Below are positions 13,901-26,540 of a stretch of DNA of 64,000 nt, piece by piece. Source of the stretch: Cinclus cinclus (lineage: Eukaryota; Chordata; Aves; Passeriformes; Cinclidae); NCBI RefSeq assembly GCF_963662255.1, contig NC_085046.1:100581324-100645323 (forward strand), in the 5' to 3' direction. Both the position numbers and the translations under genes were made by a program. The notes under the pieces were generated by a model, which ran no database searches, was not told the origin of the DNA, and worked only from the letters and a program-made list of their open reading frames with translations. Within the stretch, counting starts at the first letter, position 1. Each line of letters opens with the position of its first letter.

Positions 13901-14829
13901 TTCTAAAGTATTATCTTCAAGTAGTACATCCTGACATGTATACACCCCTGTAACATGGGGATGAAAACACATCCTGGAGTTATAAACCCCATGCCTGCTT
14001 TGAAAATAAAGTCAACATATTACCTTCTAAACACATGACCAGCAATCTGAGCAAAACATAACCTCATAATGGTCAGAAAAATGTGTGCAAGTTTGTAGAC
14101 TAACCAAAGACATCTACAAATCACAAGCATCTTTCACAAAGCTGTTGTCTTGGTATTTTTTTGTGTCACTCATCATTATTTTTAGTAATAGCTAACACAG
14201 ATATTATTCTGCATTTTAATTCGCAATTGTTTTTACATGTACTCTAATTAGTACAAGGTCAAAAGGAAGGCTTTTGAAAGGAGATATGAGATCATTGTTG
14301 TCACCAGATGACAGCACTTTGAAAAGTTACCAAAACTCTATGGCAGAATAAAAGAGGGATTTGGAGTTTTGTTCTGCTCCTTAACATGAATTGCTGAGCA
14401 TTAAGAATTTATTTGGATCAGGGCTCAGTCATCACTTTCAAAGTGAAGAAATTACTCTTTGACAGGAAAAGGCAAACTGGATTCTTGTTTTCCTACAATT
14501 GTATCAACATTCACGATGGTCTAAAGTATCCCCATTGTAGTTTAAACCCACAGGAAGAGGCTCTGGAGGCAAAAATGTTTGTGTGAAAATACCTTTACAC
14601 AGCTTCTAAGGGGTTTTAGGTTGCTCTTTTCACCAAGGGGCAGGCTTCAGGGGCTATGCCACAGGGCTTGTCCCCAGATTCTAAACCAGGAAGAAGTCCT
14701 TTAAGTCATCAGCTTTTCACCTAACATGGTAGCAGTATAATTCCCCTGAATGTTAACTATGGGAGTTTTGGATGCCTCTTTATTTTTGAAGGTCTGAAGG
14801 GAACACAGGAACTTCAAAGTGAAACAGCA
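10986..14829. other. Unique non-coding DNA, no gene recognised
   Basis: I see no exon, RNA gene or transposon. Short low-complexity spots occur near 11236-11252 (AAAC-type) and 11844-11860 (A-rich). Open frames are all 91 codons or less and look random. Confidence 0.6.
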
Positions 14830-15123
14830 GGATGTCCCTCTCTGACTTTCTTGTAAGCCCCCTTTAGACACTGGAAGGTTGCTATTAGGTTTCCCTGGAG
14901 CCTTCTCCAGGCTGAAAAATTCCAGGTCTCTCAGCCTGTATTCACAGGAGACCTTCAGCCCTTTGGTCATTGTCATGGCCCTCCTCTGAATCTATTCCAT
15001 GAACTAACTCTATGTTCTTCTTTCCTTAGGGGTCCCAGACCAAGACACAGCACTCCAGGTGGGGTCTCACCAAAGCAGAGCAGAGAAGCAGAATCCCCTC
15101 CTAACCCTGCTGGCCACACTGCT
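14830..15123 (-). mobile_element. CR1 LINE fragment, inverted relative to its neighbour
   Basis: On the plus strand this reads as the reverse complement of the 3' part of CR1 ORF2. It contains the antisense blocks CCTTCTCCAGGCTGA, GGCCCTCCTCTGAAT and CTCCAGGTGGGGTCTCACCA, all typical of young avian CR1 elements. It lacks the CR1 3' terminus, stopping in the coding region near 14830. Its 5' side abuts the plus-strand CR1 at 15124 with no spacer. The segment it carries overlaps, in consensus terms, the segment carried by the neighbour and also covers the part that the neighbour has lost. Confidence 0.9.
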
Positions 15124-15660
15124 TGACCTATGGGAGAAGGAGCTGGGAATCTTGGTGGATGACCAGTTGACCATGAGCTGTCAATGCCCTTACAGCCAGG
15201 AGGGTCAGTAGTATCCTGGGGTGCTTCAGGAAGAGTGTGGCCAGAAGGTTGAGAGAGGTGATCCTGCCCATCTACTCAGCCCTCGTGAGGCCACATTGCA
15301 GTGATGTGTCCAGCTCTGGGCTCCTCAGTACAAGAAAGACATATAAATATCTCAGAGGCAGGTACCAAAAGGATGGTGCCAGACTCTTTTCAGTGGTGCC
15401 CAGCACCAGGACAAGGAGCAATGGCCATAAACTAGGAATGAAGTTTCACCTCAACATGAGGAAAGACTTTTATACACTGAGGGTGGCAGAGCACTGGAGC
15501 AGGCTGTCCAGGGTGGTCATGGAGTTTATCTGTCTGGAGACATTCAAAACCCATTCAAAACTCTGTGTAACCAGTTGTAGGAAACCCTGCATTGGCAGCA
15601 GGTATGGACCAGATGACCTTTAGAGGTTCCTTCCAACCCTAACGATTCTGTGATTCTGTG
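15124..15660 (+). mobile_element. CR1 LINE, 5'-truncated, with intact 3' terminus
   Basis: This is the end of CR1 ORF2 plus the 3' UTR in sense orientation. It has the blocks GGAGAAGGAGCTGGGAATCT, CTCAGTACAAGAAAGACAT and CAGATGACCTTTAGAGGTTC, and ends with two copies of ATTCTGTG at 15645-15660, the avian CR1 tail. About 130 bases of consensus are missing after 15342. The 128-codon open frame across it is a chance remnant of the ORF2 region and not a gene. Confidence 0.95.
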
Positions 15661-18600
15661 GTTTTTCTTCTCAGGTCTGCTCTCAACCCATTCTCCTCCC
15701 ACAGTTTGTGCTTGTGATTGCCCTGAGGCAACGAGGTAATGTGACCAGCAACTACTTGGCCATTGGTTCCACTTAGGAGCCATTTGTGCACATATTTTCA
15801 GAAATTTTAGATGGACCTTTGCAGGACTAACTTGAAGAAGCTTCTCATAAGCCTCTCACTATTTTTGCCTAAGTAAGGATTCCAGAATGTGGCAGGAAAT
15901 TTTATTAAAATGAAACCTTTTTCAGTGTTTTCTGCATCCCAGTGTTTCTTTTTTTATGTTGTAATACATCAGAAAAATATACTTACGATTAATACATGTA
16001 TACCTTTTTTTCTTCTGATTTAATTTTTCAATGCAAAAAGATTTAAAATCTTTTAAATGTTGGAGCCATGAAATATGCTGCTTTATTTAAAATAATGACA
16101 CTGGCACTAGTTTTGAAATATTGAGACCCGTCCTGTCCTAGAGGACTTTCTCACTTCTTATTTTCACAAAACTCCTCTTTAAACTACTGTACTCATTAAA
16201 AACACAGAAAAAATATTCAAGACTTGGATATTAAAATATAAAACCTCTGGATTTTCATCAGAAGATGAGACAGGATTTGTTATGAACCCTAAAGTTCCTG
16301 GATGAAGTTCAACAGGCCAGTAAAGACAACACCATTTCCTGCAAGCTGAATTTGAAGATTGCCATCTGATTACCTGGATCTTCAACTGTCTGTGTCTCAA
16401 ATAATACTGATATTGTTATTAAACTATGTTGTGCCACAGTCAAGGGATAATGACAGCAAGCCTGACTTGTACCTCGTGGGAACCAGTAGGAAATGCATCA
16501 CGCATATCAAAAGTGACCCTGTAACAAGTATCAAGTCATTGGGTGCAGGGCTTCTCCCAAGGGTAGATCAGAGCGCGGTGGTGAGTGAAATGAGCAGACT
16601 CTGCTCAGCTGCTCTTTGCCCTGAGGCCAACAAGCACAGCCCAGCTACAGGGTAAGCTAAACTGCCTTACTGTCTAAACAGTGTGCTTGCACCCAAAATG
16701 CCTTTTGGTCCTTGTCCTGTGCTAATTTCCAGCTGTAGCTGGACAGTGTATGGAAGCCTTTGACAGGTGTTTTTTGAGTTTAGGCCAAAATACTGCCAGA
16801 CCTGTGCAGAGAGAAGCAGACGGTTACAGTCTTGTTCCTGGTTCTGGCTGTGCTCTTTTACCTGTGGCAAATTCATTTCCCTCTTTAGGTCTACCAACCA
16901 GCATGCAGGACAAAGTCACCAAGCTGACTTGTCCCTGCACTCTTCCAACTCACATATGCAAGACAGAATTAGGTCCTCAGAAGGAACAGCACTTGTCCTC
17001 TTATCCAGTGTGCATAACACATGCTGGAAAACAGTGGGGAATATTTCAGCAGCACATGGCTTCATCAGTAGGCACTACCATTCTAGTGGAAACACTGCAG
17101 ACTGACTTCTGCTTTGCTTTAAGATATGTTAGTGGGACACTGCAGAAAAGGCTGAATGTTGGGAGCCCAGTCTGTGCATCAAGGCCAAGGGTGACTGTAG
17201 GCCCTCCATTCCCTAGTGCTGTGAGTGCTAAAGCCAACAAGAAACTTCAGTAAATAAAACTTTTTTTTCTTTTCTTAAATAGCACATGTAACTGTAAGAA
17301 AATTTGTGTTCAGCTTCTCAAGAACACATATCCTCTTGTTGGCAGTCCCATATACATCTACTGGGGAAAGAGTAACTTTGAAATATCTGCTACTTAAAAG
17401 AACAGCAATTACAAAAAGAACTAGCCACTAACAACAGTGTCTTAACTTTTATCTTCAGACAACAGATGGTGTTAATCTGAAGCTTTGCATTCCTAAAAGT
17501 GCTGGAATCATGAAACTACTAACTTCCAGCAGGAACCTGAAACATAATGCATTGCTGGAGAAGGCAGTCAAAATAAGTGATCAGAGCAAAACATGCCTGT
17601 TGTCAAACAGGCTTCACATGAAATTCTTATCTTTTCACAAGACAAGATGTCACCCAGATGACATTTGTGGGTCTCATTCTGTTTTCAGTCATGGAGTAGC
17701 TTCTAGTTACTGATACATTTCATGACAGGATAAGAATTATTAGATCACATTTGTGTTCTCATGCCAATTTTGCACTGGAATAAATAGGCAGCCCTCTGCA
17801 AGTAGGTCACATTTCAGCAGAGTTACTTCAGATTTTCTTCACTCTTAGCAAGATCAGAATCAGTGACTGCCTGGGATGAAAAGTTAAGGTGACACTGAGG
17901 CAATTTCTTTTGTAATTCATGTGGGGAAAGCTAAAATAAATAACACGAAAGGCCCCCACATTATTAGTTAGTGTGTTTGAAAGAATCCTGCCGTTGTGTT
18001 TTATCTTTTCTTAACTGCAAGCCAGAACATTTAAGATTTAATTATTTAGAGAAAGGGGGAGGGGAAGCGTGCCTTTTGAAGAAAGTTCCACAGGTTTCCA
18101 AACACTTCAACATTTCATCATGGCAATCAGCCAGATGCCAAACAAAATGCGGTTTTCCACCAGGGATCTGACAGGTGGCCTTTCCAAAGTTTACACACTG
18201 AAGTGAGAGCTGATGTTCTGCTGCTTATTTTTCTGCCTTTTAAGTTATTTCTTTATTGAAGCCAGACTGCAGACATCTTTCCATGTAACAAAAGATAAGA
18301 TCTTTCCCTGAATAACTGGTGATTTTAGTATGCTTTTATATTACACATATCTACTCAGGAGATTATTATTCATACATTCAAATGAAGAAATGTTGGGCTG
18401 GCAAGGTGGAAAAACACACACACATACGTATGCAGGCAAAAGATAAGCTATTTGAAGCTTCACTGATAACACAGAGCCAGATACTACTGAGGTACAACAC
18501 GGGAAGAAATCCCATCTTTCCCTCGAGGTGTTTCCCTTGTCTCTGGCTGTGGAAAGGGCTGGCACCCCAGCCTCACTTGTCCCCTGGCTTATTCTCTGGA

Positions 18601-20303
18601 GTATCTCCACCCAGCTCCATCTGCCTGGGGCTCTCCACCTGCCACCACACCAAAGAGGTGCCTTCAGGGAGAGGTGAATGCACTCTGTGGCTGCACCACA
18701 CTTCCCTTTATCACATCTTTCTCTCTGTTGTCTCAGGGTTTTCAAACATCTCCTCAGAATTTTGAATGCTCCTGAAAATCCCCTAAATTGACAAAATATC
18801 AGGGGAGACCAAGTGCAGGGTAAGAATGGAAGTACGATAGCTCTAGGTTGTACATCTTACTTTCCTTGCTTCCTTCAGTTATGGTGTTCCTCAAAGTACA
18901 TGGCAAGGTCCAGGTGAACAGGTAAGAGAAACTAAAAATTCTTCTGTAGAAACTTATTTCTTGAAGAAACCACAACCACAACTGACCCCATGGAATTGCT
19001 CATTACTGATAGCAAGGTTAATGAGGTTCATGTCTGACTCAGTTTAACTCAGTTCTGGGACCAGATTCTCATAGCTCACAGGAGAAAACGGGGTGTGCCC
19101 TTGCCCTCACTTATATCCCATTTGACTGTCATGAAGCCAAAGGAGAGATGTGTATTAGAAAATTAAGTATGTAGCCAAAATTATTAGCATTTAAGAGGAA
19201 GATTCTGGCAAAGAAAGGCCTAAGTCCTGACCGAAAGTTTAGCTTACTGTCATCAAGAAGCAGCTGGGAATATTTCTTCCTGTTGTGTTCATGTTCTGAT
19301 ATTGCACTTTACGATAGCTTTTGAGCAGTTTCTGAAAGCTTGCCGTCTGGCTAAGATTTGGCCCATATCATCTGTTTGTTCACCATTCCTCAGGGAAGAG
19401 AGGCATAAGCAGTTTGTTGGGTTGCATTGTTTTTGAGGGGTTACTTAAAATTGTGCTCATGTATGTTGATACATATCTATACTACAGAGGACAAGGTTGA
19501 AGAAGTCACTTCACACTTGCAGCACACACGCACAAATTGCTAAGTCTGTGGAGGACCTCAGTTCCTGGGGGAGTTTATTCCACTTGCTGAAAGCAGCCCA
19601 CATAACCCTCAGTTTTATGGAGAAGAGTCCTCTTCTGCCAAATGGGCAAGGTTGTAGCCCATAGCACTTCTCTTATATACAAGAATGTGTGTGTATATGA
19701 TAGAAGTCTAGACATCAGACTAGTCCTTGAAAATTATGTCTATGATGGAGTTGTTTTACTATGCCAGAATGCCATAAAGGGACCTTTCTAGTTAAACAAA
19801 TAAAAACCAAAATATATGAGCAAGTATGCCAATGGACAAATTTACTGTATGCTATGAGTATTTCATGCAGAGAGAGATCACAGAACAAAGTTTTAAGTCC
19901 TTTGTACAGGGGAAATGAAAATAAGGTACAGTCATGCTGAATTGTCCATCCTTACATGTAATCCTCATGTCTTCTCGTCCAGCCCTTTGTTTTCCAAAAA
20001 TCAGAGGAGGGCACTAATGAACCTATCTGCAGATTTAAAAAAGGGGGAGTACTCTTCAGCATCACATTTTTGTTTAAGATCTCAGTTTCCATCCATTCAT
20101 GACAACAGCAAAATAACCAAGTGTTTCAGTCATGCAGTTCAAGCACATTGCAAAATAAGCATAAAATTATTTACAATTGTTAGCAAAATTCCACAATACT
20201 TAGAGCAGGCACAGAAATGCTTGAACTCCTCTGTGAGTAGTAAATAAGCCCATATGGTCTTGTCATCTCTCCTCCCACTCCACACCCATAAGAACACACA
20301 CAC
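15661..20303. other. Unique non-coding DNA, no gene recognised
   Basis: This holds the longest open frame outside simple repeats, 167 codons at 16750-17253 plus. It has no recognisable domain, and a second overlapping frame on the same strand is also open. A perfect 7-base hairpin lies at 17595-17612. Nothing else stands out. Confidence 0.55.
17595..17612. repeat. Perfect short inverted repeat
   Basis: GCCTGTT and AACAGGC flank the 4-base loop GTCA. There is no T-run after it and no gene nearby, so it is recorded only as a structure. Confidence 0.9.
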
Positions 20304-20310
20304 AAAAAAA

Positions 20311-20362
<52 letters not shown>
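20304..20362. repeat. A16 run followed by (AG)22 microsatellite
   Basis: Sixteen A residues at 20304-20319 run straight into an uninterrupted AG dinucleotide array ending at 20362, preceded by a short CA run. The whole tract is purine on the plus strand. Confidence 0.97.
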
Positions 20363-20367
<5 letters not shown>

Positions 20368-22065
20368 ATAGTAAAAGTAACTCAACAAAACAGGCAATTC
20401 CTTAGGAATTTTGTTGTATTCAAAATGCCTTTGAAATTATCCAGCAACTAAACCACAGGCTCCCTCATCCTTTTGGTCTCACAAAACAACAACAGAGCAT
20501 CTTCTGTGCTCAGATGTGGTAATTACAGACAACATGCACAAAGAAAAGCAAATAGAACAATTTCAATTGCCAGAGCCAAATATGCAATTGTGCATCTATA
20601 AAGGTAATTACAAACCAAAAGATCAGTCATGGTTCTGGTTTCTTGAAATTACTGTTTTGCCCTGAAGAAAAACAATTATCACATAAGTAACCCTAATAAT
20701 TTTAACATTTGTTTTGCATATCAGCATCAAATCTGAATTAATACTTTTTTTTTTTTTAAGTGTGCATTCTGAGCCAAACATTGTGTCTCTTACTAACATC
20801 TAATTCAGGAAAGCCTTGGTCTAAAAAGCCTCTGGTGGCAATGGAAAGACTCCATAGAGCTTTTCATTGCTGATTCAGATATTTTTTTACTCTTCTTATC
20901 TACTTTTAAGTCACTCGTCTCTCTTGCCACAAGCTATTGTGAATATAAGGAGCACAAACTGAGAGACTCCAGAGACAGGTAAATATCAAAAGTTGACACA
21001 TTGTACTGTTGCTTTTCAGCTTTACTGTTGATATATAGGAGATTTCTTTACTTGTTGGTATTTGTGGTTAAGCACCCGGTCAATAGTTTTGTATGCAGTA
21101 ATCAAATACCTTGAGTATCTCCCCAACCCTTGACCCAAATCACTGGAGAATGGCATCTAGTTACCACTTTCAGTGCAGGTTGACCCTGCAGAGGATCCAT
21201 GTTTGTGTAAAGAAAAACACATGCCCTACTGCATAAGTATTTGGGCAAAATATCTCAAAGAAAACCAACCTACTTCCATCTACAGACCTTGATGAAGAAT
21301 CTCATTAGAGAAATTAAAAATACTAATGAAACACCTTTGTGTCAATGTGATATTTGGAGTACTTTTGGCCTTTGGAAGCATTCACCATAGATTCCACACC
21401 TCTCTAAACCTATGATGTTTTGTGCAGGGGAGAAAGAACCACAAATGAAAACAGACCTGGCTGCTTCCAGAAGCATTAGCTCTCAGTAGTCAGATCACAG
21501 CTGAAAAACCAGAAACATAAATTAGTGTTATAACATCAGTGGGAGCAATCTTGATGAAACCTTGAAAGGTGGCCTCATTTCAGGGGCAATGAGGGGAGAT
21601 CAGGTCAGACTTTTCTGCTTTTTTCCCTATGGACAAGCCAATCTCCACAGTGAACCCAGTTCACATAGTCTGTCAAGGATAAGCTGTTGATCCAGTGAAG
21701 GAGCAGGCCAGGCTCATGCTTGATACCTCGTTTGGGGTTGGCTCAGCATCCACATGTAGATCCAGGCCAGGAGCACCAAAGCCAGCAGGGATAGATGTTT
21801 CGGCACCTTTTCCTGGCAGAGTGATCTTGCATATCCATTATGTATTTTTTTTTTCGTATTTTACATATTTAGTCTGCCTTGTTGGCTGATATGTGATTTT
21901 TTGGCTTGTTTCACTATGGCTTGGCTGTATTTGATCAGTTGGCTTGCCCAAGTCTAGTATAATTTGATTTGTAAAGCTGCTGCAGTTTCTTAATTAGACA
22001 GTTACAGACTGGAATCCATTTATGAAAGTTTTAGGTTAGCATTTCATGCCACACATTAACTATCT
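20363..22065. other. Unique non-coding DNA; possible conserved AT-rich block near 20.58-20.75 kb
   Basis: No gene is recognised. The part from about 20570 to 20750 is rich in TAATTA/AATTAC and TTTGCATA-type words, of the kind bound by homeodomain and POU factors. This is only suggestive, because AT-rich DNA yields such words by chance. A T11 run lies near 20747. Confidence 0.5.
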
Positions 22066-22103
22066 TTTTCATTCATTTGTTCATTCATTCATTCATTCAT
22101 TCA
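22066..22103. repeat. (TTCA)n microsatellite
   Basis: A tetranucleotide array of TTCA units, perfect from 22081 to 22103, with an interrupted shoulder to the left. Confidence 0.95.
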
Positions 22104-25100
22104 GCTTGCTGAATACATAGCAGGAGTATCTACATAAGTTTGGGAAGAAGGCTGAGGACAAAGACTGTGATTAGTAAAGGTCATGAATCCTCCTCAGAGG
22201 GTTCAGTGCCGTTAGCAACTCAACACAGGATTTTCAGGTGTTCTGTGACACACGTTATCTCGTTTTATGGTATGTATTTTCCTTTCCTCTATAATTATTA
22301 AGCTTTCTTTCCAAAGGACATACTCATACTGTCTTTCCATACCTTTAGCTGTAGGCAACAGCTTTTACCTGAGAGAAAGCTCTCAACAGATCAAGCAGTT
22401 CAAAGGGCTTTGCACGGCATCTACATCTCACCCTGTCTCTAGCAAAGAGAAGCTACCAAGTACTGCTGCACCCTCCAGCTCCTTGGTTCCCACCACCATA
22501 GTCAGAAGTCTACATGACACAGAAGTACTCAGAATATCTGAGAAGGACAGCATGCAATCACAGAGGCAGAGCAACCTGATACTGGAAAGGATCACTTCTT
22601 ATTTCTACTTCCTTCCTCAAAACACTTCTGTTTGATCCTCCTATTTCTGCCTTCATATTCCCCTTTCTCATGCCAGGCTTCCAGCTCTGCCATCTTCAGC
22701 TGCGCTTCTCTTCTTATGGTCGTTTCCGCCTTCCTACCTGCCTGGCCCTAATCCCCTCAGGCAGAAGAAGGAGGGGAGAGGAGCAGCACAAGGTTCCTGT
22801 GAAGATTTTCAAGCCACAACATTGGGCTGCTTGCCAGCTAACAAGAGGAACTTGCTCCTTGTGCTCATCAGCAAAGTCAAATGTAATGCAATGGGGCACA
22901 ACAGGTCAAGTAAGTAGAAAAGTCCTCACTAAGAATCACATTAATGTATTGCAAAAATGCTTGAAAGGAGCAGTGTTTTCTCCTGCTGTGTTATGTGCTC
23001 TATGGCAAAATCTTTCTTGATCAAAAAAATGCAGGAGCAGCACAAGTGTGAATGCCTCCTCCCTCACTGCCCTCAAAGTATTTCAAAGCCTCTACAGGAC
23101 CCTTGTCATGTCAGCAAATGCAAGCACATGCCATGAGCACATTCCACAAGCCAGGCTGCCTCTCATCATTTCCTCCGTGTGAATTTGGGGACTGAGCAGA
23201 GGCTGCTTAACTTGACACACTTATTTCAGCCCCAAGCAAGCAGACAATTCCTGAGGCAGCTGCAGGGAGTAGCTGGCATGTGAGTGGTCACCCACAAAGC
23301 CCTGGCTGCTGTGAAGTCACTGAGTCAGGGAGGGCCTTCTGCAGCAGCAAACTGCAGGCTGTGGGGCATTGCAGGAGTCCCAGCTCCTCTGTCCCAGGAA
23401 AAGGGCTACATGGCTTTTTCTTTCAAATGGAAAGTGAGATGTGGTCACAGGCAGAATAAAACCAAGAGAAAAAGCCTGACAAATAGCCTAGTGACTTGTG
23501 AGAGAACTGATTCTATAGAAGATGCTCTTCTGCCTTGTGAAGTTGGGCAGACCCACCATAAGAGAAGCTCCACTGCCTCTCGTGCACTGGGGCTAGGGTT
23601 TGATCCTACCTACCCCGGAGAAACAGCTGGCAACATGTAGCAGAAACTCCTCAGCTCTGCTCCCACAGCAGTATGGCTTTGCTCTAGCCTCAGCTCAAGA
23701 CCCAGCAGGAAAAGCCCCTATGTAGCTCACAGCAGGCAAATGTTTTCATTACTGGGGACAGATGCTGGTTTAGGTTATGGGTGGAATTACATGGATGACA
23801 TCCCTTTCTTCCCTAGGAGTTTCATGGTGGTTTAACATACATGGGCACACCAGAAGATGTTTAATATGTTCAGGGTTTAGCAGGAACAAGTTTCCTTCTG
23901 TTCCCTGCTTGGGGTCACACTGCCTTGTCCCACAGACTGCACTCACCCAGATCCTCACTGTCTTATGGACTCTTCTCATATTCAGTGTATGATTGCAAAG
24001 GAGCTTTCCCCTCCAGTCTTACACAACCCCTCTTGAGGTAAACCAGTGGAAAAATTACAAGAGGGAGCTTAAGGGGCACATTATGATTTGTGCCACAGCC
24101 AAGGAGTGAGCCCTGTCCTAATAAGCAAGCATACAGAAGGAGGCAGTGTGTTTCTGTGCCTTTTCTTCTTTGTGCTCTGCAACTCAGTAGAGATTTGGAG
24201 GTGGGAATAGGACTGCAAGGTGTAAGATGATTTACAAATGGAATATGATAGGATCATGGAATAATTCCTGGTTCCTGTGTTAATATGCAATGTTATTCCT
24301 TCAAGATGTGTGGCCATAACTGGGAATTATTGAAGGGAGCTCAGGGTTTGGAAGACCAAATCTGGATCTGCAGCCTTTTACATTTGGAGCATTTTTAAAA
24401 AAAAAAATACTCTTCCATTCTGCCAGCAGCCTTTTTGCCTACTGTGCTGATGAAAGCCCTTGGCTGTGCCATAGTCAGAATGACAATAACAGATCTGTTT
24501 GAAGCCATCCAAGTGTCATCTTGTACACAACAGCCATGTTGAAAGATGTTTGTGTAAGGATGAAATAACTGACTAAGAATGGTTACATTACTCTTCAACC
24601 ACAGGTTGCATTTGTTGTTTTGCATGTAAAAACTCTGCCCAGAAAAATAGGTATGGGGCCAACTGTGTCACCACTCAAAAGCTGTCAAATGGAAAAAACA
24701 TAGCATTTCATGTTCAAGACCACCAGCATTTCTCTGATGGCTGCTGAGCTCAGATGAGCAGTGTCATGGAAGGAGGACTATCCAGACCAGTTCCAGTGTT
24801 CAATAAATTATATAGTGCTTTTATGTATCGCTCTCTAGCAATATGAGGACAGGGAAAGTGGCCTCAGAAAAATAATGACTTTTTGGTATAGAATATTAAA
24901 ACCACCTTCTTAAATATATTTGGGGGAATAAATCCTATGAAAGAAACTGACAGAATTCTGCAGGAAGGCTTGGTGTAAAAAAGAGAGCAGCAAAAAGGCA
25001 GTGCTATAATTGAAATTAATTTTGATGTATTATTGCTATAATATGAACAATATGGAGAAAATTCTGACTTCAGGAGGGAATGAGGAGGAAACTGCCTACC

Positions 25101-25770
25101 TTATCTTAAGCTAACAACAGCTATTGAGTAGCATAGATGTCCTGAACAGTTGTGAACTTAGTGCATGAGAATACAGTGGATGAATGTTCTCTGAGACAAG
25201 ACTTGCCCCCAGCACTTCTTATAGCAATTCAATATACTGAAATAATAAACCCATTTAATGTCCCTTCCAGAGTATAAAAGAATTGAGCACTGTTTAATAA
25301 TACTGAGCAGATCAACAGCAATATTTCACAACACAGAGAACCAACACCATCAGGATAAAATACTGTGACTTCTTTAAAACCATTATATTCCCATAAACTA
25401 CACCAGACACTTTCCAGGGTGCTGGTCACTGGCAAGACTATAATGAAAAAGATGAATAAAGCCTATAGTTTGGGTGTCCTTTGAGCTCAAGAATTATATG
25501 GCATGGGAATGGAGAAGGAAAAAATTGACACAGAACTTCCACAAAACATGGGTTCATTCTAAGGACGATCATACTCTGCCTAAATGTCCTGTCCAATTGC
25601 TCACAGCTACACAGTTGCCCAGCCCACTGGCAAAATAGGTAGTGTTGGCAGTGGTAATAATTAATCAGCTGATTCGTAGATGCTTCAGTGACCAAAAATG
25701 GGTCTAAATTGGCCCACTGGCTCAACTTGGTAGTGGAAATTGCATCAGTGGAAAAACCTATATACTGCTT
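22104..25770. other. Unique non-coding DNA, no gene recognised
   Basis: Open frames here reach about 120 codons but overlap in several frames and resemble nothing known. I see no transposon or RNA gene. The 22.6-23.7 kb part is somewhat richer in GC than its surroundings but has few CpG pairs. Confidence 0.55.
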
Positions 25771-26390
25771 TCTGGTGGTTTAACCCCAGCTGTCAGCTAA
25801 ACTGCCATGAAGCTGCTGGCCCACACACACACACACACACACTTCCCAGTGGGGAGTAGGATTGGAAAAAAATGTAAAACTCATGGGTTGAGATAAGAAC
25901 CAGCTAATAATTCAAACAAAATAAAATATACTACTAATAATAATGGTAATAGTGAGAACAATAATATTAATAATAATTGTAATGAAAAAGAGACAGAGAG
26001 AGAGGATAAAACCCAAGAAAGACAAGTGATGCACAATACAGTTGCTTAATCTCCACTGATCAATACCCAATCCATCCCCAAGGAGTGACTGGTGGCTCCC
26101 TGCCAAATCCCCCCAGTATATAGACTGAGCATGACATTTTCTGGTATGGAATATCCCTTTGACTAGTTCAGGTTCAGCTGTTTTGGCCAAGCTACCCCCT
26201 AAATTTCCATGTTCCTGTTCACTGGCAGAGCATGAGACACTGGAAAGTCCTTGATTTAGGATAAGCACTTACTTAGCAACATCTAAAACATCAGTGTGTT
26301 ATCAACATTATTCTCATAATAAATCCAAAACACAGCACTGTACCAACTATTAAGAAGAAAATTAACTCTATCACAGCCAAGCTCAGGGCA
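25771..26390 (-). mobile_element. Second solo LTR of the same avian retrovirus family
   Basis: This 620-base block matches the LTR at 4195-4714 from end to end in the same orientation. Shared landmarks are TGGTTTAACCCC (25775-25786), CATGGGTTGAGATAAGAAC near 25885, GGAATATCCCTTTGA near 26148 and AACATTATTCTCATA near 26304. A TATA-like TATATA occurs on the minus strand at 26117-26122. The ends are worn: the minus-strand start reads TGCCCTGAG and the final CA is lost, and the flanks tgctt and tttat do not match. It has a (CA)10 run at 25822-25842 and an AAT-rich tract near 25920-25985 that the first copy lacks. No internal viral genes adjoin it. Confidence 0.85.
25822..25842. repeat. (CA)10 microsatellite inside the LTR
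   Basis: An uninterrupted CA array of 21 bases near the minus-strand 3' end of the second LTR. It is absent from the first copy. Confidence 0.97.
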
Positions 26391-26521
26391 TTTATTACAA
26401 GTTATTAAAAAGTAGATGCATTTTTACCATATTAGTCTAACTGTGGTATGTATCACAGGATATTAGAAATGCCACTTTATTACCAGCCTTTAATTAAGTT
26501 GGGTCTGCATAGTATTCATGT

Positions 26522-26540
26522 AGCCTGCTCACAGCAGGCT
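26522..26540. repeat. Perfect short inverted repeat
   Basis: AGCCTGCT and AGCAGGCT, a perfect 8-base stem, flank the loop CAC. It lies 130 bases beyond the end of the second LTR, and no gene context suggests a role. Confidence 0.9.

Noticed and set aside
15237..15623. 128-codon open frame
   Set aside because: It lies inside the plus-strand CR1 and is a fragment of decayed ORF2 and 3' UTR, not a host gene.
16750..17253. 167-codon open frame, the longest outside simple repeats
   Set aside because: No domain or family is recognisable, another frame on the same strand is open over 112 codons, and the length is not remarkable for 64 kb read in six frames.
4195..26390. The two same-orientation LTRs as ends of one provirus
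   Set aside because: They are 21 kb apart, differ greatly in sequence and internal repeats, and the DNA between them shows no retroviral genes. They are two solo LTRs.
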